Assembly (NCBI GenBank): GCA_030762175.1
Contig: CM060833.1
Span: forward strand, 8,886,501 to 8,950,500
Direction: 5' to 3'
DNA length: 64,000 bases
From: Metallyticus violacea
Lineage: Eukaryota > Arthropoda > Insecta > Mantodea > Metallyticidae
Both the position numbers and the translations under genes were made by a program. The notes below the pieces were generated by a model. The model was given only the letters and a program-made list of their open reading frames with translations. It was not told the DNA's origin and did no database searches. This document shows, piece by piece, positions 26,641-48,839 of this stretch. The first letter of the stretch is position 1. Each line of letters begins with the position of its first letter.

Positions 26641-27850
26641 TTATTTCTGTAAAAAAAATCTTGTTTTATTTTCTTTAATATGTATATGTTTTTGCTAATT
26701 CAAATATTGGATAATATGATTTCTTTTTTATATTATGTAAGTGTTAGAATTTGAATCAGTCTCTTGCAAAAACTGCTAAAAACTGTAGTACACAGATAAA
26801 AATATACTGTTTTAAACTTGTGTATTAATAACGTAACCAAATGCAGTATATTATTCTTTCTAGAAATTTTACTACAAGTTTAATATTGAAACTTTAACTG
26901 TTACAAAATGTAGCAAAGAGTTTTTAATACTGCTAAAAATAACATATTATTAAATGCAATAAATTGCAGAAACTAGCAATTTTGTAAGGTGAGGATGTGT
27001 AGGCTTCAACGGCCTGTCCTTGGTGTCCTGAACTTGTAGAGAAGGCAGCAACTTGCGATTTAAAAGAAATGTCTTGTCCAACATGTTGTGAAGTGCTTCT
27101 AGGGTACCATAGATAGCAAAACATCTGTTTTAAATCTCAAGACACTGTCTTTGGAAGCTCAGCACATCAAGCAGTTTTGCAAAAATGAAATTTTTAAACA
27201 TTTACATCATAGTAAATTTCTAAAAATGATGAATAAGCTAAAGTTTTATGAATATAATTTTGAATGATTGTAAAAAAATGTATAACATGATAATGTTCAA
27301 AATTAATAACATGGTATTATTGAAAAACCTGGTCAGTTTTAAATGATGGCATATAAAATATTACATAGATACAATTGATGGAAAAAAAGTGTAACTGTAG
27401 AGTATTAAACATACAATGTAATGTCGTCTGCAGTTAGACATATTGGTGCAAAAATAAATTATACAAAGAGCACTAGAGTATTAAACATACAATGTAATGT
27501 GCCATCTGCAGTTAGACATATTGGTGCAAAAATAAATTATACAAAGAGCACTAGGGTATAATTACGAAATTAAAAATCAGCTGTAGTAAAAGTAAAGGTG
27601 CAGATTCAGTATCACAAGGCTGCTTACAGCATGTTCATTAACATATCAATATGATTAGTGAAACTTGGTAACTTTTTACCAGAAAGGAGAAAAAATTTAT
27701 TGAAATTAGATTTAAGGTTAAATTGAGTGAAACTTCACCATCTGCATCCCACAAGTGAAACTTTTTAAACTTAATCTAGAATAACAGGCTCTCCTTCTTT
27801 TCTTGGATTAATAAGCAAATAAAAGGTGACAAAAATTAAATTCCTAATTA
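26641..27850. other. No gene recognised; 76-bp direct duplication inside
   Basis: AT-rich. A near-perfect 76-bp tandem duplication occupies 27,401-27,476 and 27,477-27,553 ('agtattaaacatacaatgta' to 'tacaaagagcactag'). Its low divergence suggests a recent event. Confidence 0.6.
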
Positions 27851-27960
27851 TTTTTTTATTTATTTATGAACTCTTAACTTTGTCATCATCCCATTCAATT
27901 CAGAGCATGAAACTGCTGACAAAGTTTGCTCAGAGACCTCTTCTTTCAGGCTTAAGGTTC
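27851..27960 (-). mobile_element. 5'-truncated SINE-A fragment
   Basis: It holds only the 3' body of SINE-A on the minus strand ('catcatcccattcaattcag', 'tttgctcagagacctc', 'tttcaggcttaaggttc') after a T/A-rich tail. Possible target duplication ttcctaattat / ttctaatttat on the two sides. Confidence 0.75.
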
Positions 27961-28995
27961 TAATTTATACATTATGGCTCGCATACATTAAAAGGAAGTT
28001 TAAGTGGGGTGTACATATTGAAGTTTCAATAAAAATTGTAAACTTTAAGCAAAGATTTTTTTTTTTTTTGTAATCCGAGTTAATGTATTTGCTTATAGAC
28101 TTATGTTGAGCATTTTAATTCAACAAGTACATGAATACAATTATATTTGCAAAATTGTGTATGTATTTAATACTTTAATGTATCTATACAAATGAAAAAT
28201 AAATCTAATCTATTCATTTTTCTAATAAATATTGCTTTGATTAATTTACAAATTATCACCCTTGCAATTTCATATGTTTAGGTGGCTTACAGTATAGAAT
28301 TTTAAATCTCTAATACTGGTCTGAAAAACTTTTCTTTCACAAGCATAAAATGTTTTTCATGCTGAATTGAAATAAATTTTAAGATTCTTTTCAATCAGAG
28401 TTTATGGTTACATATTTATTAACTTCTTACTAGCTCTAAAATTTATATATAACTCAGGTTGAGCTTAATATTTCCAAATGCTGACATAAACTTTGAAGAT
28501 TTTTAATTTAGGTATATGTTTTGAGAATTGTCATTCACATCTTCAGCTGTTCACAAACTGCTCATTTTTGGCTGGCTTGATTGATTGTGGCTGATCAGAG
28601 CTGCTTCTCAGTTGACACTTGTTTGCTGGAATGGGAATTTGCTGAATAAATCCAAAGATGAAATGACTTAAATTTATTAATTTTTTCAATTTTTTTTAAA
28701 ATGAAAAATTTTCCCATGTGAATTATGTTTTAACAATGTGGCTTCTTGATTATAGTTTCATGGTTGTATTCCCAAAAGTTAGTTGCTACCGCTGATTTTT
28801 TCAATTGATTAAAGGGTTTCCCTCGAGCCATTGCTCATAAACTTCCCTACAAATGTTGACCCAATCAACTATTGTGCGGGTACAGGTTCCTACAAATAGT
28901 TATTTTTGGGTATTTTCGGGACATTCCCTCCCCGTTTTCAATTTCCTGTTATACGAACATATACTCAAGGACTTTGAGCAGTTTCTTTCCACAAA
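27961..28995. other. No gene recognised
   Basis: AT-rich sequence up to the perfect inverted repeat. No recognised coding homology. Confidence 0.45.
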
Positions 28996-29141
28996 CCACA
29001 TATAATCCCCAATTACCCTTACTCCCTGTACCGACCTCCACTTATGGACGGCAGCGGAGAAAGCCGAACGCTTCTAATGTTGCCTGTCGTATGGAAAAGA
29101 GGTCGGTACAGGGAGTAAGGGTAATTGGGGATTATATGTGG
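28996..29141. repeat. Perfect 43-bp inverted repeat with 60-bp spacer
   Basis: The left arm 28,996-29,038 ('ccacatataatccccaatta' to 'ctgtaccgacctc') is the exact reverse complement of 29,099-29,141. Flanks continue the symmetry with a short interruption (tttctttccac / gtggaaaagaaa). The 60-bp spacer is GC-richer ('ggacggcagcggagaaag'). It is too exact to be chance and points to a recent foldback element, or an inverted duplication during repair. Confidence 0.9.
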
Positions 29142-29186
29142 AAAAGAAAAATGGAAATAAAAATTCTAGATACTGTACTAAAGAAA

Positions 29187-29392
29187 CAAGAAAGAAAACT
29201 TTAAGAAATAAAAGTAACATTTATTCCGTTAAGAATTGTGTAGAAAATTTATAAAGATAAAAAAAGCAACTAAGTTTATTCTGCGAGAAAAAATTATCCA
29301 TGGGAAATCTAACCCTCGATCTTCACTTAATTAACACGACACTCTAACCTACTGAGAAAACAGGGTTTCATGCATGCTCCGTTAAGAAATTA
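29187..29392 (-). mobile_element. SINE-C copy (tRNA-derived)
   Basis: On the minus strand a tRNA-like head reads 'tcagtaggttagagtgtcg' (A-box region), then 'gatcgagggttagatttccc' (B-box region). It is followed by a body with 'ttctcgcagaataaac' and 'aataaatgttacttttat'. The second copy, at 29,575-29,800, has the same order. Confidence 0.6.
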
Positions 29393-29574
29393 TTTGCCTA
29401 AAGTAATTTCACTTACCCGAACAGATAGCTACGTTCTGGAGCTGCAATCCAGGCAGCAGAGAAATATATTTTCTCAGTCCCGAACGGCAGCAACAGAAGT
29501 AGAATCTTGTAGCAAAGAAAGCGCGAAATGTTGGCTGCCGTAGTATCAGCAAGGGACTGCAATGAAATGTGTCC
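29393..29574. other. Segment between two SINE-C copies
   Basis: A moderately GC-rich 180-bp stretch ('gctgcaatccaggcagcag', 'gcgcgaaatgttggctgc') separates the two SINE-C copies. Its nature is unknown; it may belong to the upstream part of the second copy. Confidence 0.3.
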
Positions 29575-29800
29575 AGGTTTAAATTGTGTAGAAAAGTTAT
29601 GAAGGAAAAAAAAAAAAAAAAAAAAAAAAAGTAGTAGTAACATTTATAACGCTTGTTCTGCGAGAAAAAAATATAAGTGAAGAAATAAATGAAAAACAAT
29701 TACCCATGGAGAATGGAACCCACGACCTTCCATCATTAGCACGACACTCTTAACTTTCTTAGCTAACAGGGTTAACACTGCTCTTCCAGCAGTGCAACAC
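29575..29800 (-). mobile_element. SINE-C copy with long A-run
   Basis: Minus-strand head 'ttagctaagaaagttaagag' and 'gtcgtgggttccattctcc' (A- and B-box-like). The body contains 'ttctcgcagaacaagc' and 'ttataaatgttactactact', then a 25-base homopolymer (A on the + strand, about 29,605-29,630) and 'ttttctacacaattt'. Same order as the copy about 390 bp to the left. Confidence 0.65.
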
Positions 29801-30227
29801 TAGCAGCATAACATTTGTTCCTCCTTGTAACGTCAAGTAATAAACCCTCTTGCATTTGAAAACAGAAAGCAAATGAGTTGGGTGCCATATATTAAAAAAT
29901 TACCTTGATATTTAGCGCCGTAGTACTCCGGTAGGCCTGCACATACGAGGTTAGGTTGCCGTTTTTTCCCAATAACTGTAATAATGACCTTTTGTTACGA
30001 TAGGGTTTCAGATGTAGGTGTTAATTTGTTGCTATAACGCGTAATTACTTATTCTCTCTTGCTCGACATTGGCTGTGGTTCTTTTGTGACATTGGCAATG
30101 ATAGGGAATAAAGAATTGTGTAGTTCGTACCTCTGCCTTTCTTACACGTGGCATAATGCACTAAGAACTGAATGTTACGTATCGAAGACGAAGTGTAATA
30201 ATTGCTATTAATAGATTTGTATTTTTC
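29801..30227. other. No gene recognised
   Basis: Slightly GC-richer than average ('tagcgccgtagtactccgg', 'acatacgaggttaggttgcc'). No coding homology is seen. It could hold an untranslated upstream exon of the REEP5 gene, but nothing demonstrates this. Confidence 0.3.
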
Positions 30228-30239
30228 ATCGCTTTTAAA

Positions 30240-30543
30240 GTCGGTCCTGGTGGTGTAGTGGTTACCAGACTTGCCTCCTAAATCCAAGATCGCGGGTTCG
30301 AACCCGGCCAGAACCGATGGATTTTTTCGGGCGTAAAAATCCTAAGTATGGCTTCCTTCGGAAAGGAAGTAAAGCCGTGGGTCCCGTGTCGTACATTTAC
30401 GGCACGAAAAAGAACCTCAAGCCTGAAAGAGGAAAGAGAGGCCTCTGAGCAAAATTTGTCGGCCGTTTCACGCCCTGAGTTGAATGGGACGCTGATGACC
30501 TGTGATGTTAAAGAGTGTCCATAAACAAATCAATTAAAAAAAA
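30240..30543 (+). mobile_element. SINE-A, full-length reference copy
   Basis: Best-preserved SINE-A. The tRNA-derived head has an A-box-like 'tggtgtagtggtta' (about 30,250) and a canonical B box 'ggttcgaaccc' (30,295-30,305). The tRNA-unrelated body contains 'ggcgtaaaaatcctaagtat', 'gtacatttacggcacgaaaa', 'caagcctgaaag' and 'ggcctctgagcaaaatttgt'; the A-rich tail follows 'cataaacaaatcaatt'. Exact 12-bp target-site duplication atcgcttttaaa at 30,228-30,239 and 30,544-30,555. No coding capacity; mobilisation would need a LINE reverse transcriptase. Confidence 0.95.
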
Positions 30544-30555
30544 ATCGCTTTTAAA

Positions 30556-31748
30556 AATATATTATATTACGCCCAAAAACGTAAAGAAAAGGGGGGGGGG
30601 AAATAATGTTTGCGAATAATGGACACCAGGTTAGATGACATGTTACCAATACAGCAGCATCAAAGGTGCATAATCGTTACCATTTTTTCGGGATAGGTAA
30701 AAAAGATCAGTTTTTTGAAAGAACAGTAAAGTATGTTTTTATATATGTGTTAAAAATTACACTTCTAATAATTTACCTAATTTGTAGCAATTTTAGCTAC
30801 TGGTTCAATTAGTAACTGTTGTGCATGTTGGTGATACGAACAAAACAAGTGTTGAGAGGGTATGCATACGGAACCACAATTTTTACATAATCTTACAGAC
30901 AGACGGCGTCCTATGGCTTTGAAGGCTTCGGGTCACCGTAGCGAAGATGGCTACGGTGGGCAGTATAAAATGCTAGGCTTACTGTCACAGGGTGCATGCT
31001 GGACTTACACAAACATGAATGCATCACACACTCAAATATATCCATCTGCATGGAAAACTCTGATAAAGCAATATTCGCTCTAATGTCGTTTTTTAAAGAC
31101 GAGGTGTTCAACAGGCTCGTTATACGAAAGGAAAACTGACCAGCAAAAGGAAGAATATTCGTTGGAGGCACAAAGCAAGCTTAAAAATAAACGATTACAT
31201 CATTGTTAAGGAAGATATTGTTGGAAGATCTCATCCTTATCGAAAGTAGTCGAGATATATTTGGTGCAAGATAATGATGTACACTGTAAATGCAAATTAA
31301 TCTGCAGTGAATTTAAAACATGTATTTCCAGATGCTGTTGCACGTGCATCTTTTTGTATTCCTCTTGCAAAACCTGATACAATGGAATCTAACATCGTCG
31401 AGATTTCTTTTCTGTAAGATGGAAAAGAAGTCAATAGTGCCACTTCAAATTATGAAATGTCTCTTTTAGGTACATGTAAAACAGATAGTGTAACAAGTTA
31501 AAAACATTACTTTCAGGCTTAAAAGCATGTGCTTTTCCCGTATCATAATATTTTATTTGCGTTTTATATTGTTAAATTAAAGTCTCCCATTGACGTAGTT
31601 GTATAACAACTAAAACATAAAGCGATTAACATTTACTCTAAAAATGACTTTTAGGCGTACAGTTGCCTGTTTTCTGTGTTCCGAAACCGTTCAGGTCTCT
31701 CCATCTGCATTTATTTACTATCACTTTACAATGTGTACATATCTCCGC
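30556..31748. other. No gene recognised
   Basis: AT-rich sequence with a G-run near 30,592. Overlapping open frames of 73 and 86 codons on opposite strands (30,862-31,171) have no recognisable motif and look like chance. Confidence 0.4.
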
Positions 31749-31760
31749 ATCGTTCCAGAG

Positions 31761-32028
31761 TTGCCTTCTAAACCCAAGATCGCGGGTTCAAACCCGGCCA
31801 GGATTGATGGATTTTTTCGGGCGTAAAAGTCCTAAGTATGGCTTCCTTCGGAAGGGAAGTAAAGCCATGGATCCCGTGTCGTACATTTACGGCACGAAAA
31901 AGAACTTCAAACCTGAAAGAAGAGGCCTCTGAGCAAAATTTGTCAGCCATTTCACGCCCGGAATTGAATGGTACGCTGATGACCTGAGCTGTTAAAGAGC
32001 GTCCATAAATAAATCAAATCAACAAACA
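31761..32028 (+). mobile_element. SINE-A, slightly 5'-truncated
   Basis: Begins inside the tRNA-like head ('ttgccttctaaacccaagat'), so the A box is missing while the B box 'gggttcaaaccc' is present. The body is well conserved. Perfect 12-bp target-site duplication atcgttccagag at 31,749-31,760 and 32,029-32,040. Truncation at the 5' end with flanking duplication is the signature of target-primed reverse transcription. Confidence 0.93.
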
Positions 32029-32199
32029 ATCGTTCCAGAGTCCCTGAAATTCCTCTGCCGTTTGAGACTGAAGCCGCAGAATGACAGTTGTCTGTAAGAC
32101 TTACCATTACAATCCCGAAGCCCTTTGTCTGTAAGGTTAAGTAAATTTTTTACTTTTTCAGTCACATATTACCACAGTTTGAACTTTTAATTTTATTTT

Positions 32200-32505
32200 T
32201 ATTGTTTTTTATTGTTATTTTGGTTTATTTACGAATGCTCTTTAACATCTTAGATTATCAGTGTCCCATTCATATCAGGCGTGAAACGGCCGACCAATTT
32301 TGCCCAGAGGCCTCTTCTTTTAGGCTTGAGTTTCTTTATCGTGCCGTAAATGTACGACACGAAACCCACTATTTTACTTCCCTTCCGGAAGAAACCATAC
32401 TTTGGATTTTTACGCCCGGAAAACCCATCGGTCCTGGCCGGGATCGAACCTGCGATCTTGGGGTTTAGGAGGCAAGTATGGTTACCACTACCCACCAGGA
32501 CCGAC
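32200..32505 (-). mobile_element. SINE-A, full length, minus strand
   Basis: T-rich tail at the left (32,200-32,230), body with 'ttgcccagaggcc' and 'gtgccgtaaatgtacgacac', and a tRNA-like head at the right ('ccgggatcgaacctgcgatc', 'ggttaccactacccaccagg'). Target duplication is not clear. Confidence 0.9.
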
Positions 32506-33338
32506 AGAGTTTGAGAACGTTATGTATTGATTGACGATGGTCATTGGCCTTGTCAATTACTAGTGAAGACATTAGCAATTAGCTGGACAAGAATCTGCAA
32601 GTGTCCTCTGGGGCTTAGGCATATTAATAAATAATTTGTCATTTATTTATATTTTGAACGTTGTGTTGCATAAGAATGCAATCTTCGATCACCTTCAAAG
32701 TTTCTCAAAAGCTGGCGCCATTCAGTGAATAACTATTAGGCCTAAACATCGCCTTACTGCTTCGGTGTTGGATTGTGGACTCGAGAAAACAATAGGATAA
32801 GCACAATATTAAACTTAACAAAGCTCCTGGCCCAGGAGTTTTATTTATCTGTGATCTGGCCATTCCAGGGTGCATGCAAAAAATACAAGTGCGGGATTGC
32901 CCATCCATAAACAACGATTTAGAGACAAGAGTTTACTTTATGCAATTAATCATGTTGAAAAGTGCCATATCTATCATTTTCAAAATTAAAACAAAATTCT
33001 TTGACAATTAGCTTATTCATACATGAAACCTCTTATCTTTCTGCATCTTCTGTTAAGTTAAATAAATAATAACTTTTGACCACATTGACAAAAGAATTAA
33101 CTATTCTAACTATATAATGATAATCTGGAAAGGAAAATGAAACTAAAAGTTAGATTTTGGGCTATTTTTCTCATTATCGGGAAATTTGAAACCAAATATG
33201 GGATAATGTTGTAGGCACTGGTTGGTACATTAATCACAGTGATTACAGCAAAAAAATTGTAGTGTTGAATGTAAGCAGTACTGATAATCTGTTTCGGCAT
33301 TTATATAATCGCATTTACATTAAAGTTGTTAAATCGTA
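32506..33338. other. Upstream region of the REEP5 gene
   Basis: No coding homology. TATATAA occurs at 33,303-33,309, only about 30 bp before the start codon. Acceptor-like 'attacag' and 'gtaagcag' motifs lie around 33,250-33,280. Either a very short 5' UTR or a 3' splice site for an upstream non-coding exon would fit, and the sequence alone does not decide. Confidence 0.35.
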
Positions 33339-43610
<10,272 letters not shown>

Positions 43611-44230
43611 ATTCTTAATATTCCGCACATAACAAGATTAAAATTACATTTTCCATAAAATAAAACTTGGGCTGTGCAAGTAGTTTCCTGCATAAAACTA
43701 TTGCAAAGCAGAAAATACTGTGTTGAACATTTACCACCTTGTTAAAGGTCGAGTGGTGGCTTAGCTGGAGTTACAGTTTTACTCTCGTTATTGTTGGTAA
43801 AGGAACTGTTTAGCTGTAATTCATTTCTCTTTTATTTGCACCTGTCAGGGAATTGCCAATCATGCTGCAAATTATATCATTGTGATCACTTTATTTTTTC
43901 TAATTAATAATTTTTCTGCACTTTTCTTATACACTAATGATTGTAATTTTTATATTCTTCTTTACCAAATAAAGGTGCATATACTTTTAAGAAAGTGTAC
44001 AAACATTTCTATATAACTGGCAGGAAGTATGCATGGTAGTAAAACTGAGGTCATACCACAGGGATTTCATTGTTAAAATTTATATGCTAAAATGCTTGTT
44101 TTCTTAATTATTTTATCTGAAAATTTCACCTCATTTTTTGTAGAGAAAAATATTCTACATTTATTCATTGCGCTGTGATGCATGATAATTGTAGTAGTTT
44201 TTAAAACAATTAAATTCTTTTTAATAAATT
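43611..44230 (+). other. Probable REEP5 3' UTR
   Basis: Candidate polyadenylation signals: AATAAA at about 43,660, at 43,968-43,973 and at 44,223-44,228. The true end is not decidable from sequence alone. Confidence 0.4.
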
Positions 44231-44336
44231 GACTGATTATTATCATTCTTTATTTGTTTATTTAATACTTATAGTCTGTATTCATAAATTTCATGTTAAT
44301 ACATACTCTCTGCATGCTAAGCTAATTTGAATTTAC

Positions 44337-44592
44337 TGCCATGGGAGGCCGAGGCATTACTTAGCGCAGACTCGTGAGCAAGAGGTCTGGGGTTTGATTC
44401 CCACCAGGACTGTCCTCACTGACCAAGTTTTTTTTCCAGATTTTCCTCAGTCCTCATAAATGGCAAATGCTGGGGGTAGGTATTTAAACATAGACCTGGA
44501 ACACTTCCTTAAAAAAAAATACTCCTTTCCCAATTTCATTTAATGTATCATCAGTGCCTCAGTAGTAAAAACAGGTGTTAAATACTATTAAA
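44337..44592 (+). mobile_element. SINE-B copy downstream of REEP5
   Basis: Head 'gggaggccgaggcattac' and 'ggggtttgattcccacc'; body 'tcataaatggcaaatgctgg', 'gacctggaacacttcc', 'tgtatcatcagtgcctcagt', 'aacaggtgttaaat'. Confidence 0.85.
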
Positions 44593-45785
44593 AAAATTCA
44601 GTTAAAATGAGACTATTTTTATTATATTCATAGATGCTAAATAATCCAGGACTAAGTTAAGCTAAGGTATTAATCATGTTACAAAAATGGTACAAAGTGC
44701 TGAAACTTTCTTTGGCACATACATATACTCCTAGCTGTTCTCTTTTTTGTTTTGTTGTGATTACAGACATGAAAGTGATGGAAGGAAACATTGCCATAAT
44801 TGGATAGAAAAGATGGCATGGCTTTCTATGATATGAGTGTTATTTAATTTTTGGGATTTGCAGAAAACCATAAGAAGTATATGTTTCCTACTGGCACCAT
44901 TGGAAAGAGCATGTCTTCATTAGTAACCATAGCAGAAATGTCACCCATTATTCAAGCAGCAGCAAAATTTAAGTGGTCATGCACTTGCTATAAGAAGATG
45001 ATGACTGAAGTACTTTCATGTGATTATTTTTTACAATTATAAGTGCCGCCTGAGTTAAGAATAAATTACAGAGGGTTTTTTTCAAACTCTGCTCCTTCGC
45101 ATAAAAGTCTATAGCTGGTTTGCTGAGTTTAGATGAGAAAGAACAGCTTGAAAGATGAGAAGCACACAGGGCAATCATAGATGAAAACATTGCTCATGTA
45201 GAAGCCATAGTGAAGAACAATCAACAAGTGACTTACAGGAATAGGGAAGTCTCTAAACATTTATTGTGTGCATAATAGATACTTTTTTAAATTTTTATAA
45301 CAAAAAAACAAGAGTGCATCCTTTATGCAAGGAAAAAGGTTTAAAAAAATACTCATTAAATATGTTCCAGTTCAAATACTAAAATAGTCTATAGAATACT
45401 TAACAATGTATTTATGTATTCTGACAGCTATGGCCATTAGGCCTTCCTTTCCACTCTGCCAATCTAATAATAATTACACTAAGTTATAGAGACAACATTA
45501 CAATCATAACATTGACAGTAACGAGGACAATACTCTTACCAATGTGAAACATGAAGTAGATAAATGAATATATGCTAATACATAAATATGGATAATGAAA
45601 AATATTAAACTTAGGAATAAATATAAAAATAATTTATTTATTATACTAATTTATATATTGATTGCATCGCACTTAGCAGTAGTTGTAAAAACATAAGAAT
45701 TTGTAACAGTGAATACAGTTATACAGAATAACTGTCAGAATACAAGACACTTTATTGTTATTATTAACAGTAGCTGTAACTCATT
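44593..45785. other. No gene recognised
   Basis: AT-rich sequence. An open frame of 63 codons (44,851-45,042) and an antisense one overlap it; no motif is recognised. Confidence 0.4.
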
Positions 45786-45995
45786 CACTGTCAGGTTCAA
45801 CATCACTGCTATCATTTATCACAGATTCACGTTCCTCTTGATTCTCATCCGATAAAATATGTATTGTCTTCTGTACCATCGATTTTATTTGAACTATTTC
45901 TGTCTTTATCATGTTCCAAGCCCATGTTATACTCGTATCACTTCCATTGTTGGTTGCCGTATCTTTCCTGTTGGCATCATCTGATCACACTGCCT
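45786..45995 (-). other. Coding-like minus-strand remnant, unidentified
   Basis: A 66-codon open stretch on the minus strand ends in an acidic tail ('DENQEERESVINDSSDVEPD') before a stop. Non-biased composition ('TSITWAWNMIKTEIVQIKSM') suggests a former C-terminus, perhaps of a transposase. Not recognised. Confidence 0.3.
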
Positions 45996-46044
45996 GCCAT
46001 CCACTCTGTGAATAGTTTTCTCATGTAAACATTCAATGCTTTAA

Positions 46045-46155
46045 TATTATTGTATGATTTAGTTGAACTATGCACTCTTAGTTGGATTTTAGCCTGGCTG
46101 ATGATGAGAACCAAATGTTCTTGAAACCAGTTCTATACATTGGAACTGTGTGGAC
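46045..46155 (+). mobile_element. Penelope-like inverted junction with hammerhead-like core
   Basis: The left part ('attgtatgatttagttgaac', 'tgcactctta') is the element tail in minus orientation, as at 35.55 kb. It is joined directly to a plus-oriented core: CTGATGA (46,098-46,104), stem gagaac-caaat-gttctt, GAAAC (46,123-46,127), then 'cagttctatac'. This is the best match in the window to the full CUGAUGA...GAAA consensus. Confidence 0.7.
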
Positions 46156-48092
46156 TGTGTGGAAAGGTACAATTTCTCTAAAATGTTGAAGATATGAAAA
46201 GAAAATTAAAAGGGAATGTAAAGTAGCTAAGTCATGGAATCTTGACAATTTCAGATGTGAAGCAGATTTACACGTTAAAATTTCTAGCTACTTAACTATA
46301 TTAAATAACAAAGATTGGGTATTAACTATAGACAACAAAGTCAACCGAATTCCATGGGCAGGAAACCAACACATTGCATTATAGAAATAAATTAAACTGA
46401 CACACTTTTGAGAAATCTAGGTGATACAGAATACATTTAAATATTTCAGACATTTAATGATAAAAGAAAAATTGCTGCAAGGAGAAGTATTTGATATTAG
46501 GACAAAGGGAGAATAAGAAATGAAAAGAAAAGCTAAAAATGCTAATTCACAAGATTTGAATAATCTCTTGCAAACATGATAAAATAAGAATGGAGAAAAT
46601 GTATTTGTAACATTGTGGAAGATAAATAAAACTATAAGTTCAATGGATTGTAAGACCTATTTCCCAAATTCATAGCAAGAAAAGTTATTGGAACTACAAG
46701 GGATATACTGTGTAAAACTATCATGCCCTACTATAGAGCTTTATGTTAAAATGTTTATTCTGCGAATTTGTTCTTTTAGAATTGTTGAATTCAGTCTTTC
46801 AATTAAATGAGAAACCGTCTGTCTCGCAATCGTGGAAAATCTTGCTTCAAATTAATACTACATTTCTTTATAAATAAATTTACCGCCCCTGCGCGTTATC
46901 AGCATATTCCAGGCTGACCAACAGAGAACAAAATTAAAAAATACAACATTGGAACCTATATACAAATTTTAATTTTTATTTATTATGAATTACAAATGTT
47001 TCCAAGTATGCGGCAGAATTTACGAAATATTTAAAATTGGTAACAAATAATAATAAAGTTCTGTGGTTGGTATAATTGGAATTCTATGTTATGGAATTTC
47101 ATTGTAATAGTGGCGAAGTTGTTTTATTAAACCAAATGTTCTAGTAACCCTATTTTTAAATCGCTCCAAGGTATATAAATATTCATAATGTTAAAATAAA
47201 TATGGAAGATAGAATAATATGAAAGTATATTGGTGAATTAAGCCAAGAAAGTAGGAGCTAAAATCGTCAAAGTAGGTGAGTACATATTCAACTTTGTTGT
47301 CAAGAGAGCAACACTTTGGACTAAATTATGCTAATTTCTCAGAGTACGAACAATAAAGGTATTAGACCATAAAGAATCCCACTCTGTTTGTATACTTTGT
47401 TTTATTTTTATAGAGGTTGCAACTTAAATTTTCTACCTTAACCTAATTGGACCGATAAGGTGGTTTTAAAACGGAGTAAACACTACACATGTTATCATGC
47501 GATCATTTGTAGCTAACAAGATCGATCCTCTCGCATGCACGGAAAGAAAGAAACTCAATTAATGAATAAACTGTCTTTACCTTACCTAATTTTCGCAATA
47601 AATGCATAAAATTGCGTGTATTTGCGTTTTAGTTTACCGAAAATCTCAATATTATATAGTTTGAAGATTGCTCCTGTAGACTTTTAAGATTTCCTGCTTT
47701 ATAAAAATTGTAAGTAATGAGATCTGGGGAATAAACTAGCTACTCCTTGCTGAGCACTAGCATTAAATATGTTATTGCCTCTTGTACGGAATTAGTGTAG
47801 CGTGAACCACCATTATCTTTCTGTGAGTATGCAAGCTTTCTCTCTCTTTGTCAATGTGACAAAGAAAAGCTTTACATACAATGCATGTGTTAGTCTTTGT
47901 CTCATAAAAATGTGGTTGTTTGTTTGCTAGTGGCTAATAGGAATGCTGCTGATAGATATTTTATCCCTAGTCTCCCTGTAAAAAGATCTCGTTTTCCATT
48001 CTCCTGGTTATCCTTATTAAGTTTGCTACATATTGGCACATGACTCAACTCTTTTGTACATACGTCCCTACATAGAAGGCAATCATGATTAT
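46156..48092. other. No gene identified; coding-like debris at 46.15-46.75 kb
   Basis: Plus-strand peptides broken by stops ('CKVAKSWNLDNFRCEADLHV', 'NGENVFVTLWKINKT') suggest old transposon coding sequence right after the ribozyme-bearing fragment. The family cannot be named. From 46.75 to 48.09 kb nothing is recognised. Confidence 0.35.
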
Positions 48093-48101
48093 TTTCATTC
48101 T

Positions 48102-48406
48102 TTTTTTTGGGGGGGGGGGTTATTTACGGACGCTCTTTAATATCTCAGGTCATCAGCGTCCCATTTAATTCAGGGCGTGAAACGGCCGACAAAATTTTGC
48201 TTAGAGGCCTCTTCTTTCAGGCTTGAGGTTCTTTTTCGTGCCGTAAATGTACGACACGGGACCCACGGCTTTACTTCCCTTCCGAAGGAAGCCATACTTA
48301 GGATGTTTACGCCCCAAAAAAATCCATCGATCCTGGCCTGGTTTGAACCCGCGATCTTAGGTTCAGAAGGCAAATATGGTTACCACTACACCACCAGGAC
48401 CGACAC
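48102..48406 (-). mobile_element. SINE-A, full length, minus strand
   Basis: T/G homopolymer tail at the left (48,101-48,120), a well-conserved body, and a tRNA head at the right ('tttgaacccgcgatcttagg', 'accactacaccaccagg'). Target-site duplication tttcattct at 48,093-48,101 and 48,407-48,415. Confidence 0.95.
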
Positions 48407-48839
48407 TTTCATTCTAACAAGATGTTTTGGCAGGCAGTCATTCCAGTTAATCTAAAACTGGTTTTTCTCAGTTTCATCTTCATATGTTAATATTTATTTG
48501 TTTTCAAATAGTTTAAACTTGATTTTTTTTATTATTATTTATTTAATATTCATGACCAAATAAAGTTATTTTTATTAGTTGTTGTTTTGAAGAAAGTTCT
48601 AGTTAAAAATCAATTTTCTGTTTAGTGCTAACCTGCCAGCCATCTCATTATCTTCTAAGCCAACATAGGTTGATATCCATTTAAAACTGTTTATTTCTGA
48701 TCATCATGGCTTGGCATTATTTTATTATTTCATATACTTAATTGGAGTACATATTCATAGTTTATGCAGTAAATTATCCAGAATTATTTATCTTCTTCAT
48801 AAGTTAAAAATCTTGTATTAGGGAAAAGTAAATTCTCTA
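48407..48839. other. No gene recognised
   Basis: AT-rich; may include upstream debris of the LINE relic that follows. Confidence 0.4.

Noticed and set aside
28872..29204. 110-codon open frame on the + strand
   Set aside because: It is created by the perfect inverted repeat and its spacer; the two arms encode unrelated peptides and no domain is present.
29409..29699. 96-codon minus-strand open frame
   Set aside because: Driven by the 25-base homopolymer (poly-F) and SINE-C sequence.
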